Below are positions 10,985-22,290 of a DNA stretch of 64,000 nt, one piece after another. The notes beneath the pieces are model-generated. The model did no database searches and had not been told where the DNA came from. It was given only the letters and a program-made list of their open reading frames with translations. Position numbers and translations under genes: made by a program. Position 1 is the stretch's first letter, and the number at the start of each line of letters is the position of its first letter. This DNA is from Glandiceps talaboti (lineage: Eukaryota > Hemichordata > Enteropneusta > Spengelidae): positions 17,260,276 through 17,324,275 of the forward strand of contig NC_135568.1 of NCBI RefSeq assembly GCF_964340395.1, written 5' to 3'.

Positions 10985-11335
10985 ATTTCATAATTTATCA
11001 TCACATAAATTTCGTTCGATTGCCAAGAAACACCATATTGAAACCGTTTTCAACTCTGTCGTTTTGCAGTGGTACACTGTTGCATCATGGGTGTTAGCAG
11101 ACGTGAACATGTGTTAGATGAACATTTAATATTCATGAATCCTAAGTGCTTGTTTCTTTCAGATAAATAATCATGACTCTTGAGTATTCATTTTTCATCT
11201 CATACATATTCATGTTTACTAAGATCCATAAACCAACAGTCTGAAAAAAACGAAAGTGGTGAAAAAAGGAGTTTCAATTTGATGTTCCTTGGCACCTGAG
11301 TAATATTTAAATGATGTGAAATCATGAAATGACTC
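10985..11335 (+). mobile_element. Family H foldback element, copy 1
   Basis: The left end has ATCACATAAATTTCGTTCGATTG and CCAAGAAACACCATATTG. The right end has the approximate reverse complement (TTTCAATTTGATGTTCCTTGG, then TTAAATGATGTGA). The middle has AATATTCATGAATCC and ATGACTCTTGAGTATTCA. A second copy lies at 42553-42900. Non-coding; resembles a MITE. Confidence 0.65.
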
Positions 11336-12179
11336 TATTAGAACCCAAAGTTTATGGAAATACCTTTATTTCCAGGAGTACCATTTCTTTTTGACATCGG
11401 TGCGACAAAAGATTAAATCAATCTTAGATAAGGTTAGTAAAAAATCGATCCACGCCAGGGAAAATGATAGTATGGATAATTATTACCCAAACATGGCGTG
11501 ACATAATATATCAATGGAAATAAGTATTGATCTGACATATGTGAAAGTAAGAGTATATTTATCTAATTATTCGTCTTTTCAGAAAGTAAACAAAGAAAAC
11601 GATCAATAGTGCTCAAACTTGATGCAAAAAGCCACGTGAAATGAATGCAAATGCTTGAAGAGTTCAAACTTAAAAGACGGCTATTTATTGAATAATTACA
11701 GATAGTGCTTGAAAAGAAAACCGAACACTATTGAATTACTAGCCTAACTGTCATCGAAGTATTATGATTGGTTCAATCAAACACGTGGTATATACCATTT
11801 AGATTAGTTACTGGCAATATGAGGTGACTCGACAGACTGTTCAGTCAACTTCGTATTGTACAGAACGTTGGATTTTTAGCACGCAGCGACATTAAGGTAA
11901 GCTTACTTTGTTTCATGCATATTAAATTAAAGCCGCAATATCTTTAACATTCTGCTACCATTTGTTAGAAAGTACACTCCACTTTAATAATTTAGGTTAG
12001 GATTTTGCTTTCGATGGCGTGTTTATGGCGTGTTTATCGTGAGTCGGGTGATCATACACGAAACAACTTAAAACACACATATAAGTTCAAAGTGAGAACA
12101 AAGTTATGATATATGTAACAAAGATTCGAAAATCACAAAACATGACACATGAAACATTAAACAAAACTTTCCAGAGATG

Positions 12180-12463
12180 TTGCTAAGGGTATCGTCTTGC
12201 GAGACAAAAATCTCTAAATGCTGTCGTCTGGCATGACAAATACAATTGTTACATTTTTATCAATTGACTGTCTCAAAAATATCAGAATGAAAACGCTAAC
12301 GTTAACATTGCGTTTGCCTTGACTTGTCGTCCATGTACATATAAGTAATAATGGTAGCTCACTGTTCTCGCAAATCAAGTGAAAATTGTTTATTGACTGT
12401 AGGTCGTGCCAGACGATAAAATATACGTAGCAATGTCAGAAAGGTTTTTGTCCAGCCAGGCAG
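12180..12463. mobile_element. Family G foldback element, copy 1
   Basis: Ends carry inverted words such as TCGTCTGGCATGACAAA and GTCGTGCCAGACGATAAAAT, plus TTTGTCCAGCCAGGC. The same vocabulary (ACGATAAAATGTAGCAATGTTAG) occurs at 41262-41536, 43770-43875, 38203-38262 and 55685-55746. Non-coding. Confidence 0.6.
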
Positions 12464-12483
12464 GCATGATTTTTGTTACAAAT

Positions 12484-12897
12484 ACAGTCTCTTTCAAAAT
12501 ACCGTGCAGCTTTTCTGTTTGATACAACCACGCAGAAACCAACAAGAAACTGCATATGCCACACTTTAATAGCAAGATCGCATTTGTTTTGCTACATTTA
12601 GTCTAAATGATATAAACCATTTAAATGTATTGCAATTCCTTGCAGACATTGGGTCGCGAATGTTTTTCTTAGTATCAAACACCCGATGAAGGGTGCGTAA
12701 AATTTCCTTTGCGGTGTTCATTTGATGTCTGTATGGTGGCATGTGTTGTTCATTTCACTTTAGATAAAATGTAGCAAGAAACTGTACTCATTCAATCTTG
12801 CTATCTTAAAGTGTAGCATGTCCAGTTTCTTATTGGTTTTATTTCTGTCTGGTTGTATCAAACAGAAAAGCTGCACGGTATTGTGACATTCACTGTA
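12484..12897. mobile_element. Family A foldback element, copy 1
   Basis: About 410 bp. The terminal words CAAAATACCGTGCAGC and TTTTCTGTTTGATACAACCA at the left pair with TGGTTGTATCAAACAGAAAA and GCTGCACGGTATTGTGAC at the right. Inner arms also pair (CTACATTTAGTCTAAATG versus TTAGATAAAATGTAGC). Copies at 25754-26135, 30456-30858 and, diverged, 31276-31563. The best ends read ACAGTGAATTTCAC with a flanking TA, as in Tc1/mariner-type MITEs. Non-coding. Confidence 0.8.
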
Positions 12898-13624
12898 TTT
12901 GATTTGATATCGTATGAATTTGTCGTCGCGTATGAACATTTCCAAGGTCCCTTTTTTGTCGACGATTTACAAACAAGAATGTATGGTAACTTGGATATAA
13001 ACTTAGTTGTCCTCAGGCTTACACACTTTCATTTTACTGGTAAAGACGTTTAATTTCCTGCCAGTGTCAATACTTTCTTGATTTATACTGTTAAGCTTTT
13101 ACGGGTAGTTCTCTGACTTTGTCACTATTATCTATAATTACTTATAATTACCACCTACTGGTGCTGGCAGTTGCACGATATCCTCGAACATTGGCGGGAA
13201 GGTACTATTTGATCAGTTATTCAGATTAAAACACATTCAGGTTTATATGTATCCAAATCTAAGTTTAATACCTTTTTATTTATTTTGGCTTTTCATTTTC
13301 TTGCGTTTTTTTTATATTTTGCCGATAAAAGTGCAACACTTCAAAAACCTTTGGATAACAATTATTGTTTTGCAGTATTGTCACTTGTAAAGTGTAAGTT
13401 TTGAAAGAGATAACCAAAACCTGAAGATTATGATGTAAAACTTTAACATATAATATGAAAATGAAAACCCAAAATAGATCAGGTGTTGATTACCTTATAT
13501 GTTTTTATCTGAAACTTAAAATCGCATGCATCGACAAATATACCACTGCTATATTTCAGACGCAACAAATTTACATTTTTTTTGGGGGGGAGGGGGTGAA
13601 TACATATACAACTTTGGCTATCAC

Positions 13625-14150
13625 TTGCCTTAAAAGGTTTCAAATGCAACACCTGCCAAGGTATACGATAAAGTGAAGAAATGTCAGTATAATATACTGG
13701 CGAGCCAGGTAAGTAAAATGTATAAAAACAATTTTGTTTCCAGCTGGATATATTTCGCTGTGCTTTGACAAACGACATTCTGCTTCAATTGACGTGGCTT
13801 ATATTCTGCAGCTCAAGTTGAGTCTATTTAAACACGGTATTGCCCATATTACTGACGGTCAATAAACTGAAGAATTAAACTTTACATTGCATTAAATGGT
13901 ACATATTCCAGGTCGAGAGAATTTCCAAAACGGATATCTTTCTTTGTGCTTTGATGGCAATTGTGTGTGTCGCCGCCTTCACTTTATGGGCTTTTACAGA
14001 TACATTAAACATTCAAGGACTGTATTAAATGGTGCCATATTTCAAAAGAAAACACAGCCATTGTATTACCTTAAACAACATAAAATGTATGAAACAGAAT
14101 AAAAGATTTTAGTCATATAATGCAAATATCTATTTATGATGAGAGGCAGT
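13625..14150 (+). repeat. Left arm of a large inverted duplication
   Basis: About 520 bp that recur as a near-identical reverse complement at 16376-16898. Shared words run from GCCTTAAAAGGTTTCAAATG through GAGCCAGGTAAGTA, GGTACATATTCCAGGTCGAG and AAATGTATGAAACAGAATAA to ATGCAAATATCTATTTATG. Each arm contains the same 67-68-codon open frame (13896-14102 here), differing by one in-frame codon. The open frame has no recognisable domain. Confidence 0.85.
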
Positions 14151-14902
14151 GTAAAATAAGCGGGCTAAGTGTCCTTGACAAAGGGTACGATATATGACAG
14201 CTGCTATGATGTGAATGACACGTACATTGATCCATACATCATTCAATCTGCCGTGCACCTAGCCTGTCAATCATTTCGTCATAGTAGATGCTATTGATAG
14301 ACGTGAGAATGTTCACTTTCATCTAATGAATTCTAGATGTGTCAACTACTTAATAAGATTGAGGTGCTACAGAAAAAACACAAAGTAACTATGACAATGA
14401 AATGTTAGCATCGACAAGGTTTACACTAATTTTATCGTCTTTTAAAGGGACACAAGCTGAGTTCACCCGTGTTTGGCCATGGTTTATGCTGCATATATAT
14501 TAGGCACTGGCAGCACTGTACTTATTGCAACACACTTAGACACTACTTGCAATTAACTGAACTCAAACCTAGTGTCAAGATACAATTTATAAACAAATGA
14601 AATGACGTAATTTATCATACGTATCAATCCCTAGTATTCAATCAACTGTTTCAACAACACCAGAAAATAATGTCAGAAAGCATGTATAGACATTAAGGGA
14701 GCCTTCAGTAATTACGAGGAGTGGGGTGGGGTGGGGGTGGGGGAGGGGATTTAGGGTATGCCTGAGCTGTAAAACGTGACATTCACCTTACTCCATTTTC
14801 TAAAATGTGCCCCCCCCCCCAATCCCAAATTCTAACATCTGACCCTCCCCCATCTCAAAATAACAAATTCACTGATAGATGGATGGTAATTATGTGGCCA
14901 GA

Positions 14903-15240
14903 TTAAAGGGACAGTAACTGTAACATTTGATAATGTTTTCAGTATGTTGTGTTCTGTGTATCAACTACAGATTTTAGTTTCTTGTTCTACTCCTTAACGC
15001 ATATTGAAACACTCAGCATGTAGATGTACACACTGCATTGTTATTTTTGACAAGTGAATTTTAGTCTGTACTAAAATTATCAACAATAACAGTGCACTTT
15101 ACATATATACAGGCTGTGTTGACAAGCCAAATACAGGGTATTTCAACATGTTTTAAGGAGTAGAACAAGAAACTGTACTTGACACACAGAACAAAAGTAT
15201 TGAAAAAAAGATCATCAAGTTACAGATACTGTCCCTTTAA
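14903..15240. mobile_element. TTAA-flanked foldback MITE (piggyBac-like)
   Basis: Starts TTAAAGGGACAGTAACTGTA and ends TACAGATACTGTCCCTTTAA, with the arms complementary for over 100 bp (TTTCTTGTTCTACTCCTTAA at the left against TTAAGGAGTAGAACAAGAAA at the right). A TTAA at each border plus short inverted ends is the arrangement of piggyBac-type non-autonomous elements. 338 bp, non-coding. Confidence 0.75.
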
Positions 15241-15473
15241 TGAATTTGATTATACGACACATATTTCTGCCATGCACAAATATCACCACACTTACTGGTA
15301 CATTATTCGTTGTTTGTAATTGATATCGTGATTTCCATGTGGTACACACTCTCCCAGGTCGAGTAACCTGAAATAACGTTGAAATCTCAGTTTCACTCTG
15401 TGCATTGCTTTTTTCACTATTCTCACTGTCACTTTCCTTAGTGTCACTATCACTGTCATTCAGTACATTGAGG

Positions 15474-15512
<39 letters not shown>
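15474..15512. repeat. (CAA)n microsatellite
   Basis: About 13 CAA triplets. The poly-Val and poly-Cys open frames across it on the minus strand are repeat artefacts. Confidence 0.95.
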
Positions 15513-16375
15513 CCACCTGTCTGTTTCTTCCCCTTGGCTTTCATTTGTTTCCTTGGCCTGCATATGGGATGAAGCCATACTTTTTTCTCCACTCCTCTGA
15601 CAACGTCTGTGATGTACTAGTACTAGTTGATGGCCCCGTGCCTGCTGTGTTGCCTTCATTTGTGCTTTTTATCACCAACCACAACCTCGCTCTGTGGCCT
15701 GGCAAAAGTCACCGCGTCATGAAATATTCTGTCCATTTCTTCCTTTGACTCGATTGTCCCACATACTCAGGCTACTAAGAACATGTTTCTGATACAGTGA
15801 TAGGGACCATTTCCGAGAAATTGAATTTCCATCTTTGATTTGTGTTCTTGTGATCCCATTGGTTGTTTAATCATGTGTTCTGTAGTAAAAAAAAACAACT
15901 TTCTAGTAAAATATGAAACTTTATTGTATTTGACTTTTCTTGCTGGAATTGACTGTAGTGTAGAATATTTACATCAAATTAGCTATGTTTGGAAAACACT
16001 TTATCTGAAACTTCATTTCAAGCGAAAACTATTTTTTTCCTTCACTTTTCATTCAACTAAGTAAGACAGAGTACAACATAAATTACGTGTGAAATTCTAA
16101 AATATGTTTGAAAATAAAATATTCTTCACTATTTTCTGCTCGATGGACATATTCTCATGAGACAAGATATTGAAGCCGGTGACTGGTTTCAGCATGTATG
16201 TGATACGGGTCAAATTTTGCATGGAAATCGAATATATGGCTCGTATGCACATTTTGCATTGTAAAACCAGCAAAATGTAGGTCAGAATACCCCTTCTGTG
16301 ATAGTTTCATTAAATGTGTACATACATCAATGGGGAAAGAAAACAGACGTGCATGAAGGTCAAGAAGACTGCCTC

Positions 16376-16898
16376 TCAGCATAAATAGATATTTGCATTA
16401 CATTACTAAAATCTTTTATTCTGTTTCATACATTTTATGTTGTTTAAGGTAATACAATGGCTGTGTTTTCTTTTGAAATATGGCACCATTTAATACAGTC
16501 CTTGAATGTTTAATGTATCGGTAAAAGCCCATAAAGTGAAGGCGGCGACACACACAATTGCCAAAGCACAAAGAAAGATATCCGTTTTGGAAATTCTCTC
16601 GACCTGGAATATGTACCATTTAATGCAATGTAAAGCTTAATTCTTCATTTTATTGACCGTCAGTAATATGGACAATACCGTGTTTAAATAGACTCAACTT
16701 GAGCTGCAGAATATAAGCCACGTCAATTGAAGCAGAATGTCGTTTGTCAAAGCACAACGAAATATATCCAGCTGGAAACAAAATAGTTTTTATACATTTT
16801 TATATGTTACTTACCTGGCTCGCCAATATATTATACTGATATTTCTTAACTTTATCGTATACCTCGGCAGGTGTTGTATTTGAAACCTTCTAAGGCAT
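16376..16898 (-). repeat. Right arm of the large inverted duplication
   Basis: Reverse complement of 13625-14150 with few substitutions and one 3-bp deletion inside the shared open frame (16416-16619). Reading leftwards, the copy continues without a break into 16278-16370 (TCTTCTTGACCTTCATGCACG), whereas in the left copy that continuation is found at 17686-17780. Confidence 0.85.
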
Positions 16899-17685
16899 TA
16901 TAAAACAAAGAGTAATGTGCAGCTTGTCCTCTGTCACATGCCATATTCCCAAACAGCCAAGCTACACAAGATGTCATTAGGACTTGTTTGGCATGTGAAA
17001 AACAGTAAATTGTAACTACATGCAGTTTAGCTAAATACGAGCCTTATTAGTTTGAAGGAAAGTGTGTTGTTTCTCTCATTACTGTAAGGTAACAACTACA
17101 ATCTAGGTAGGTCATAAAATGAGTCAACGTAAAATATGACCCTCCCACCTGGACGGGTTTCTAAAATATCCCCCCCCCCCTGGACAGGTTTATAAAGCAT
17201 GACCCTCCCCGACCCCCTCGTGATTACTGAAGCTTCCCTAAAATCACTTTAAAATACTGTAAACGAGATTATTATGTAAATATTTTCATTTGAATCAAGA
17301 GATAAACTCGACTTGATGTGTCACTTTAAACCTATCAACATATGTTTATACAGCCAAGATGTCGCCACCCATTATGAAGGGGTATAAAACGGCATTTTAT
17401 TCACACGCAAAAGAAAAACTAGGGGAAAGGTATATAAAATATTTGTTCTAACAACATTAGTAACTCATAGATAAAATATTGTTTATAAATTCAGCGTTCC
17501 TTTAAGCTAACACAATCGAGGGTAGTATATCTGAAATAGAATATCGCCTAGCCTGGCTGATCAAAACAGATTAAAGTTGCTAAGACCAAATAAAAAAAAT
17601 GCATATGTTTTCGAAAAATCGACCGACCCTAGTTTAAACCTCTGACGTTTAAACATTTAAAAGCAAAGAGACAACACGTTCTTTG

Positions 17686-17780
17686 TCTTCTTGACCTTAA
17701 TGCACGTCTGTTCCCTGTTCCCTTTCCCCATTGATGTATGTACACATTTAATGAAACTATGACAGAAGGGGTATTCTGAT
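17686..17780 (+). repeat. Detached segment of the inverted duplication
   Basis: TCTTCTTGACCTTAATGCACG through GAAACTATGACAGAAGGGGT matches the reverse complement of 16278-16370. It has the orientation of the left arm (13625-14150) but lies 3.5 kb away from it. Confidence 0.75.
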
Positions 17781-18094
17781 CAACATTTTGTCTGGTTTTG
17801 GGACGAAGAAGAATTTTTCAAAAAAAACAACAACTATTAAACAGATAATATAAAGTAAAATAAATTGCTGATCTACTTACCCTATTTTCTGATGCCATGT
17901 TATCGGAAACACATTAATTATTTTCGCGCCAAAATTTCTCTGACAAAAAATATATCACCTTCAGCACACTGTCTATGTTCTTGTCGTTTGTTGTGTGTTT
18001 AAGATTTGTATTTATTTCATGGAAATGACGTTTGAAGATATTTTGTGACGACGATCTTTACTATCTAAATTTCTATTACAACGTTGCAGCAAAA

Positions 18095-18284
18095 ATGAGT
18101 ATGCAGAGAGAACTCGCCTCTTTCATGAACCATGAAGAATATCACGAAAGATATGACCTTCTCCTGAAAAATGGTCTCACAACATCTCGTAAAAACAGTG
18201 TGGACGACATGAATGAAGTCTTTGGAGGTCTGACGATTGACACAAAGAAGAAATTACGGGTTCTTTCCATTGGACCTGGCAATG
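18095..18284 (+). CDS. HNMT-like: HNMT-like exon 1: N-terminal helix and SAM motif I
   Basis: 63 codons plus one base, donor GTAAGG after AAT-G. It encodes MSMQRELASFMNHEEYHERY through LRVLSIGPGN. A TTGCAG just 5' of the ATG could be a splice acceptor for an untranslated first exon, which I cannot locate. Confidence 0.85.
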
Positions 18285-21046
18285 GTAAGGGCATATTATG
18301 TAGATTGTGTTATTTGTACGTATTAGTATTATAAAGTGTAATCAATGTCTTTCAAATCTTGTACAAAGGTGATACCGAATAATGTGCATTGCCATATATA
18401 GGCACCATTTTGCTGTATACATTGTATATATCACTTTAGACAGAATGGTGGTCATATTCTGTGTAATAATCCATCATGTGTACATATGCATTGCTTATGG
18501 ATAAAAATACATGAGGAATATAGTGCCCTCTTCCAGTGTGTGTGTGTAGTGGGGAGGGGTTAGTAGCATACACTATGGGACACACAGACGGAAATACAGC
18601 GCCCTCGCTGTCAATTTTCAAATGGATATTTAATTATTGCTCTTATATCATGAGACGTGACCTTCTGCTAGTATATTTATACTTAACCTTGACCTTTATA
18701 TACTTGGCCAAAATTTAAGTAAACAGTCACGTTTCATCCGTTCACACATAAATGCTATACTTCGTAATTTGGTTAATGTTTGGTGGCACTTTTTCGTTCT
18801 ATTACATCGCCTAAAATAACCTATATCTTGAATCATACGACATTACTGAACACGCGGACACGGAACACAACTAGTCGTGGGCAAATTTCTACCACTAAAT
18901 ACCTAAGGGTCACTTTAAATATTGTTATTTCACAGTACACGTGTAGAGAACAACTAAAGCAAATGTTATATAAAGACGTTTGTGTACGAGAAATACAGTT
19001 AATCACATAACAGTTTGTATGCCTAATCGCAATTAGGGAGCCTTCAATATTTACAAGGGGGGAGGGCCGGAGGAAATCACAAATGGTCTGTTAAGTAAAA
19101 CATGACCCCCACCCCCATTCTCCATTTGTAGAAATAGACCCTTCCCTTTGTCCCATTTTATTAAATGATTTGGACTCTGTATTAGAAAGCAATATTTATA
19201 GATATAAAGTGACAAACAATAAAAGACTGGCTAGTTATCCTTCTCTTATAATCATACACAATCTAGTTGGTATCTAAAACGTACTTTCCATGTTGTGCAT
19301 ATTCTACCTGATCTGTTCACTTCTAAAAGTTCCCTGAGAGTGTGAATGATAAGGTGAGATGGTACACTCAACAAAATGCATCGTTTTATTAAACAATTTC
19401 TTACAATATATGTATGTTTATTTTTGTATTTTGGCATGTGAAGTGCTCATCTCAAAACACACAAAAAAATTGACAATAATTGAATCTTCAATTTGGTCAC
19501 AAAAACTACGGATTGTAAAACATTATAATGCAAAATACGACCTTCCCCAAGAACAGATTTGTAAAATGTGACCCCCCCCCCCCGATTCCGCCGGCCCTCC
19601 CCTCCTGTAAATACTGAAGGCTTTCTTATTTTTATTTAAAAAGTATTTAGTTATACTCTGTTTGAATACTTTGTTTAAAAGACTACAGTAGTAAGGAAGG
19701 ATTTTAATGGTGCCAGTACATTTATACAAGAAGCTTTATATAGATAGACACATTTTTTTTAATTTTTCTATTCTGTGTAGGACATAATGAAGTACCTATT
19801 ATCAATGCACTCGTTCGTCGATATCCAAACATAGTGTACGAAACTGTGGAGCCGTCACAAGAGCAAATTGATAAATTCAGATCACTATTTCAATCCAAGA
19901 ACACAGAATGGGAAGGTGTCTTCTACAAACCTAATGCCCAAACTATTGAGAAGTTCACTGAGACCAGAAAGAGCGTCGTGGACGAGGACGAAAGAGTCAA
20001 TTATGACGCCATAGTTGCACTTCATAGTGACTACCACTTCAAAGGTCAAGGTGACACCATTCATCAGTTGTATGATTGGTTGGTGAAGGATGGTATACTT
20101 CTTGTTAGAGTTGGTTCAGGTAAGTTATATATACTTGTCGTCTGCCAGTATAGCACCACTCGTTTTTAAAGTTTGATCATTAATTTGATATTTGAACTGT
20201 ATTAGACATCAATTATTCATTGAATTAGTATATGCTTGCTGTACATAAAATTTTACCTTAAGCCTAAACAATTGTTTGGGTCCGGTTACCCGACTCCACC
20301 TTGTTTTCCACTGCCGGCCCTAAACCTTTTTACGTATTGGAGAAAAAAATAAAATGGCGAAAATTGTGAAGTCTCGCACGAAATAGTGGATGCAGAAACT
20401 GACATCAACTTAAAAAGACAATACAACTGTTCTTCTAATCTGTAATTACTGTTTATCTGATGAGAAGAAACCAATAACACAGAGACCATATGGAAAATAA
20501 CGGAAAACATAACTACCTGAACTAGATACTCACATATGAAAAAAGATATTTAAAGAAAATAGATTTAGCTACACCTCAAATATTTTAGCGTAATCGGAAA
20601 TACACATTTTTTTGTATTATCTTTGCCCCAGTCTAGCATGCACGGTTAACGATCATGAGTGACGTCATCATTTTCGAGAAATTGAAAATTAAATGTTTTG
20701 TTCCTTGTTGTCCCTTCCCCACACAAATGCCCACCATCGCCCGTGTCTAGCTGTACTCTTATAGACATAGTACATTATCGGTATTGATATGTTACTACCA
20801 AACCAGAGTGAGTATAGAGTTTCATTTAGACAGCATGATATGTGTTCAGTCTCATACAATATCTTCGCTATAAATAACATAAATACAGACACTGATAGCG
20901 CGAACACATGTGAAAATGATATATTTTATCTCAGGTCGGACGAAATAAGGTTGATATCAAAACACAGTTCACAGTAAGATAAGATAAGATGTAACAGTTT
21001 TGTGCGCGCTCGCTAGCAGTGTCTGTATTTTGTTTTTGTAATTTCT

Positions 21047-21105
<59 letters not shown>

Positions 21106-22062
21106 CTGTTGCGTTCGATGTAGCAAACACCGAACCGCTTACTTGAAACTCTATAGTCTTTATGGTTTGGTGGTACTTGCGATTTTTCATATCTTAAAGA
21201 TGAATTAATGGCAACATATTAACTTCAATACTATCATTGCGTTTTGTTTTTTATTGTTTCTGGAGGGGAATGAAAGAAACTAAGATTAATAGGAGGCGAT
21301 ATTTGATATAATATGCCTGCGGCAATGTATTAACATTACACGTATCGTGTATACTGACGCTGAAGGTGCTTTTACGCGTCGTTTGCCATCCACCATGTAG
21401 CGCACAAAAAAAAAATCACATTTGAACACATTGAACACTTCCACCCGAAGTACAGCATGCACAGACGGCCTGTAAATGTGGTGAATGTTAGACAAAGTTC
21501 CACCTTTGACATGATAACTTAACAACAATGATTTCTGGGGGGGGGGGGGGGGCTGTAAAAGTAGCACTTTGACTCCTAATAACCCTGGACACACATGAAG
21601 GCCAGTTATGTGTCATAGGTGTGATAAAGGTCAGGTGCAGATGGGTAAATAAGCATTTTCGTATAATAATGATGAAACGATATGTTACTTAATTTGTTTA
21701 TATGTAACTCATACCTGTAGGTGGATGGGAGAAGTGTTCCACTAAAGTCACTGAATTCTACAGGAATCCTAACATAGTGTACTTTGGGTCAGAGAGCCTG
21801 TACAAGAGTCTACAGAACGTGCTCCCTGGGGTCAACATCCAAATAAAACGTCGCCCTGGTCGTATAAACATTTCTGAATGTTTTCTGGAGAATTCTGAAG
21901 ACGGTAACAAGATGCTGGATATGATATTCGGAATTTTGAATTTTCGAAAGTATGTTCCACCAGAAAAAGCTAAAATGTTGATAGAATACATGCGAGATTG
22001 TTGTGATAGGGAAGGTGATGACGTGATTCTCCCTGAAAATGATGTAGATTTCATCATTTCAA

Positions 22063-22067
<5 letters not shown>
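18095..22067 (+). CDS. HNMT-like: Histamine N-methyltransferase-like SAM-dependent methyltransferase (3 exons, 291 aa)
   Basis: Exons 18095-18284, 19781-20119 and 21721-22067 join through phase 1 twice and total 876 nt, i.e. 291 residues plus TAA; human HNMT is 292. Motif I reads VLSIGPGNG (residues 57-64), the SAM-binding glycine loop. YETVEPSQEQ (83-92) carries the acidic residue E87 that in the family contacts the SAM ribose. FMNH near residue 10 matches the family's FLNH. Expected role: cytosolic transfer of a methyl group from SAM to a small amine. By ungapped comparison with my memory of human HNMT, the substrate-binding Glu28 position is Tyr16 here, so histamine may not be the substrate. 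The start ATG is in an AAAAATGAG context; the frame is open a little upstream, but no better Met exists. The TAA is followed at once by an AT microsatellite. Confidence 0.88.
18285..19780. other. HNMT-like intron 1
   Basis: 1.5 kb holding a family C element (19035-19628). Elsewhere AT-rich with nothing recognisable. Confidence 0.6.
19035..19628. mobile_element. Family C element, about 590 bp
   Basis: Left end AGGGAGCCTTCAATATTTAC followed by AAGGGGGGAGGG. Right end CCCCTCCTGTAAATACTGAAGG, the inverted counterpart. Between them are TGACCCCCACCCCC and GTGACCCCCCCCCC tracts. Same end pattern as 63138-63925 and 14696/17240. Non-coding, non-autonomous. Confidence 0.75.
19781..20119 (+). CDS. HNMT-like: HNMT-like exon 2: methyltransferase core
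   Basis: 113 codons, phase 1-1, acceptor TTCTGTGTAG, donor GTAAGT. It begins GHNEVPIINAL, completing motif I, and contains YETVEPSQEQIDKF, YDAIVALHSDYHF (the conserved strand carrying the active-site face) and WLVKDGILLVRVGSG, the strand that precedes the substrate lid in the family. Confidence 0.9.
20259..20622 (-). mobile_element. Family B short foldback element, copy 4 (reversed)
   Basis: In HNMT-like intron 2. Starts TAAGCCTAAACAATTG and carries, reversed, the family words ATCAACTTAAAAAGACA, ACAGAGACCATATGGAAAA, CTGAACTAGATACTCACA and GCGTAATCGGAA. Non-coding. Confidence 0.75.
20990..21190. mobile_element. Family E repeat fragment with an internal (AAC)n expansion
   Basis: GTGTCTGTATTTTGTTTTTG, TTTCTAACAA, a run of about 20 AAC triplets (21048-21107), then TTGAAACTCTATAGTCTTTATG and GTTTGGTGGTA. 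The flanks match 55545-55650 and the lead-in and unit of the 49-bp minisatellite at 28930-29620, so this is a dispersed repeat with a microsatellite grown inside it. Confidence 0.55.
21721..22067 (+). CDS. HNMT-like: HNMT-like exon 3: C-terminal domain
   Basis: Acceptor ATACCTGTAG; starts GWEKCSTKVTEFYRN, matching the family's GWDKLWKKYG segment. It contains ISECFLENSEDGNKMLDMIF, comparable with the family's ISDCF-x-DGDENGDLLWDF, a diagnostic stretch, and ends VDFIISK followed by TAA. Confidence 0.9.

Positions 22068-22147
<80 letters not shown>
22066..22147. repeat. (AT)n microsatellite beginning at the stop codon
   Basis: About 80 bp of AT dinucleotides, starting within a base or two of the methyltransferase stop, so it occupies the start of the 3' UTR. 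Confidence 0.95.
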
Positions 22148-22151
<4 letters not shown>

Positions 22152-22216
22152 CTGTTTACTAATTATGTTAACAATATGTATATGCTCTGTGCTGACATGG
22201 AATGCGAGTCGGAAAT

Positions 22217-22217
<1 letters not shown>

Positions 22218-22290
<73 letters not shown>
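22218..22290. repeat. (CT)n followed by (ATCT)n
   Basis: About 55 bp of CT then four ATCT units, downstream of the methyltransferase gene. Confidence 0.95.

Larger units (their letters stand above)
14696..17240. mobile_element. Family C ends in inverted orientation; possible composite 2.5-kb element
   Basis: The left edge reads AGGGAGCCTTCAGTAATTAC followed by a G-rich tract. The right edge reads GTGATTACTGAAGCTTCCCT preceded by a C-rich tract. Inside are the TTAA-flanked element 14903-15240, (CAA)n, and the right arm of the inverted duplication. The two ends may belong to one element or to two separate copies; the inverted duplication that crosses the boundary makes a single element less certain. 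Confidence 0.45.
9972..18094. other. Intergenic region between receptor B and the methyltransferase gene
   Basis: About 8 kb with no supportable gene. It holds (CA)n at 10828-10903, foldback elements of families H (10985-11335), G (12180-12463) and A (12484-12897), a TTAA-flanked element (14903-15240), family C ends at 14696 and 17240, an inverted duplication (13625-14150 versus 16376-16898), and (CAA)n at 15474-15512. Receptor B's promoter should lie just right of 9971, but I recognise no core element. Confidence 0.6.
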
